Of a stretch of DNA of 13,349 bases, positions 11,883 to 13,349 are shown in pieces (the stretch's first letter is position 1; every line of letters begins with the position of its first letter). Made by a program: the position numbers and the translations under genes. The notes under the pieces are model-generated. The model was not told the DNA's origin. It made no database searches and was given only the letters and a program-made list of their open reading frames with translations. Source of the stretch: Scatomorpha pullicola (GTDB lineage: Bacteria > Bacillota > Clostridia > Oscillospirales > Oscillospiraceae); the NCBI GenBank assembly GCA_018716545.1, contig DVJU01000086.1, positions 1 through 13,349 on the forward strand. Reading direction: 5' to 3'.

Positions 11883-13193
11883 ATGTGGTACGATGAGAGC
11901 GTATTTTATCAGATATATCCCCTCGGGCTGTGCGGCGCGCCCCGGGAGAACGACGGCGTCCCGCAGCACAGGCTGCTCCGGGTTCTCGACTGGATGCCGC
12001 ACATAGACAAGCTCGGATGCAGCGCGGTGCTGTTCAACCCTCTCTTTGAGAGCGACGCCCACGGCTATGACACCAGGGACTACCGCCGGGTCGACACGCG
12101 CCTCGGCAGCAACGAGGACTTGAAGACGCTGTGCGGCGAGCTGCACCGGCGCGGGCTGCGCGTGCTTTTCGACGGCGTCTTCAACCACGTCGGGCGCGGC
12201 TTCTGGGCGTTCCGGGACGTGCAGGAGAGGCGGTGGGACTCCCCGTACAGGGATTGGTTCCACATCAGCTTCGACGGCAACTCCCCATACAACGACGGCT
12301 TCTGGTACGAGGGCTGGGAGGGGCACTATGAGCTGGTCAAGCTCAACCTCCGCAACCCGGCGGTCGTGGACTACCTGCTGGACACCGTGCGATTCTGGCG
12401 GGAGGAGTTCGGCGTGGACGGACTGAGGCTGGATGTGGCCTACTGCCTTGACAGGGAGTTCATCTCACGCATACGCGAGTTCTGCGCTTCGCTCAGCCCG
12501 GACATCTTCCTGTTCGGCGAGACCCTCCACGGCGACTACAACCAGTGGGTCGGCGACGGGCGGCTGCACAGCTGCACCAACTACGAGTGCTATAAGGGAC
12601 TGTATTCCAGCCTCAACGACATGAACCTGTTTGAGATAGGCCACAGCCTGCGCAGGCAGTTCGGCAGCGAGCCCTGGGCGCTCTACCGCGGCAGACAGCT
12701 TGTGAGCTTTGTGGACAACCACGACGTGACCCGCATCGCCAGTATGCTGAAAAACCCGGAGCACCTGCCCGTGGTCTACGGCCTGCTGCTGGGCATGCCC
12801 GGCATCCCCTGCATCTACTGCGGCAGCGAGTGGGGCGCGCGCGGGGACAAGCGCGACGGCGACGCCGCCCTGCGCGCCGAGTTCGCCTCACCCGAGTGGA
12901 ACGGCCTGACCGGGGACATAGCCGCCATGATACGCGCCCGGCGGGAAAGCCCGGCTCTGTGCCTCGGCGACTACCGCGAGGTGCTGCTCACGAACCGGCA
13001 GTATATATTCCAGCGCCGGTGCGGCGGTGAGCGCGTGCTGGTCGCGGTCAACGCCGACGCCGCGCCGTACACCGCCCACTTCGACGCCGGCTGCGGCCGC
13101 GCCGTGGACTTGCTGACCGGCGCGACGCACGACTTCGGCGGCGGCAGCGAGCTGCCCCCATACAGCGTCCGCTATTGGCGCTGCGAAGCGTAA
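11883..13193 (+). CDS. GH13 alpha-amylase-family glycoside hydrolase (intracellular)
   Basis: A 436-residue enzyme of the alpha-amylase family. The (beta/alpha)8 barrel shows all four conserved regions: DGVFNH (97-102), GLRLDVAY with nucleophile Asp184, FGETLH with acid/base Glu213, and FVDNHD ending in Asp281. A short C-terminal beta domain follows (LVAVNADAAPYTAHF). There is no signal peptide and no N-terminal starch-binding domain, so it probably acts in the cytoplasm on imported maltodextrins or related oligosaccharides. Hydrolysis of alpha-1,4 links is the likeliest reaction, but neopullulanase- or glucosidase-like specificity cannot be told apart here. The start is ATG 11883 with AAGGAG 8 bp upstream and a good promoter. 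It is divergent from the lipoprotein-sigma operon and forms a single-gene unit; no transporter or sugar regulator gene lies within the window. Confidence 0.93.
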   Translation: MWYDESVFYQIYPLGLCGAPRENDGVPQHRLLRVLDWMPHIDKLGCSAVLFNPLFESDAHGYDTRDYRRVDTRLGSNEDLKTLCGELHRRGLRVLFDGVFNHVGRGFWAFRDVQERRWDSPYRDWFHISFDGNSPYNDGFWYEGWEGHYELVKLNLRNPAVVDYLLDTVRFWREEFGVDGLRLDVAYCLDREFISRIREFCASLSPDIFLFGETLHGDYNQWVGDGRLHSCTNYECYKGLYSSLNDMNLFEIGHSLRRQFGSEPWALYRGRQLVSFVDNHDVTRIASMLKNPEHLPVVYGLLLGMPGIPCIYCGSEWGARGDKRDGDAALRAEFASPEWNGLTGDIAAMIRARRESPALCLGDYREVLLTNRQYIFQRRCGGERVLVAVNADAAPYTAHFDAGCGRAVDLLTGATHDFGGGSELPPYSVRYWRCEA

Positions 13194-13194
13194 A

Positions 13195-13221
13195 TAAAAA
13201 AGCTCCCCGTGAGGGGAGCTT
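13195..13221. terminator. Hairpin after the GH13 gene, U-tract on the minus side
   Basis: A perfect 9-bp stem (13200-13208 with 13213-13221, loop GTGA) starts 6 bp after the GH13 stop. The run of A to its left makes it a proper terminator for leftward transcripts. Rightward it is followed by CAGCTTG and has no T-run. A convergent gene beyond the right edge is therefore likely. Confidence 0.6.
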
Positions 13222-13349
13222 CAGCTTGTCGAAAAAGCCTCGCAGAGTTTCGCGCCCTATGGGCGCGAAAGGGACTGCAATCATTTTCGGCGGCGGCGTG
13301 TACGTCGCCGAAAATACATTTCGCGGAGCGCAGTGTCGAATTGTCCGCC
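13222..13349. repeat. Mosaic intergenic repeat (copy B, cut by the window edge)
   Basis: Gene-free sequence with two further perfect hairpins: 13248-13270 (10-bp stem TTTCGCGCCC, loop TAT) and 13283-13315 (10-bp stem ATTTTCGGCG, extended to 13 with one G-U). It contains the same exact modules as the repeat at 9690-9907: GCCGAAAATAC (13307-13317), GAGCGCAGTGT (13326-13336) and GTCGAATTGTCCGCC (13335-13349), the last being the left arm of the hairpin complete at 9829-9849. The right end of the element is outside the window. Confidence 0.7.

Overview
The window looks like chromosomal DNA from a GC-rich, low-oxygen Gram-positive of the class Clostridia, most likely an Oscillospiraceae-type gut bacterium. 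The supporting signs are a CIRCE heat-shock operator, a short-form (alpha-type) glutamine synthetase, an ECF sigma factor paired with an anti-sigma factor of DUF4367-like build, lipoproteins with Pro/Thr/Glu linkers, strong Shine-Dalgarno sequences, and hairpin-rich intergenic repeats. This assignment is inference; the window holds no rRNA or other phylogenetic marker.

Layout. (1) 2-1090 (+): 3' part of an M20 amidohydrolase related to AbgB. (2) 1105-1742 (+): a perfect CIRCE operator, an Hsp20 chaperone gene and a strong terminator. (3) 4888-1750 (-): a sigma-A promoter, a short leader carrying a 21-bp hairpin with a U-tract (a probable attenuator), then glnA and asnB with almost no gap between them. 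This is a nitrogen-assimilation operon from ammonia to glutamine to asparagine. (4) 4897-5586 (+): a MoaB/MogA-family gene with two candidate promoters, ending in a bidirectional terminator. (5) 7526-5606 (-): a GH3 beta-N-acetylhexosaminidase lipoprotein, then an unassigned TIM-barrel protein with its own promoter. (6) 7533-9657 (+): a two-gene operon of G3E (COG0523) GTPases. The first has a very histidine-rich insert; the second joins a divergent G domain to a C-terminal domain that resembles DUF1980/TIGR03943. (7) 9658-9980: an intergenic stretch packed with hairpins, sharing exact modules with the right edge of the window. (8) 11686-9981 (-): lipoprotein, ECF sigma factor and anti-sigma factor in one probable operon. 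The lipoprotein and the extracellular part of the anti-sigma factor share a domain. (9) 11806-13193 (+): a cytoplasmic GH13 alpha-amylase-family enzyme with a well-formed promoter overlain by TTGCAC repeats. (10) 13194-13349: a hairpin and the start of another copy of the intergenic repeat, cut by the window edge.

Most genes are ordinary housekeeping or accessory metabolism. The parts most worth a second look are the glnA leader hairpin, the paired G3E GTPases with a probable new domain fusion, the sigma/anti-sigma/lipoprotein module with a duplicated sensor domain, and the mosaic intergenic repeat. No CRISPR array, tRNA, rRNA, insertion sequence or phage gene was seen.
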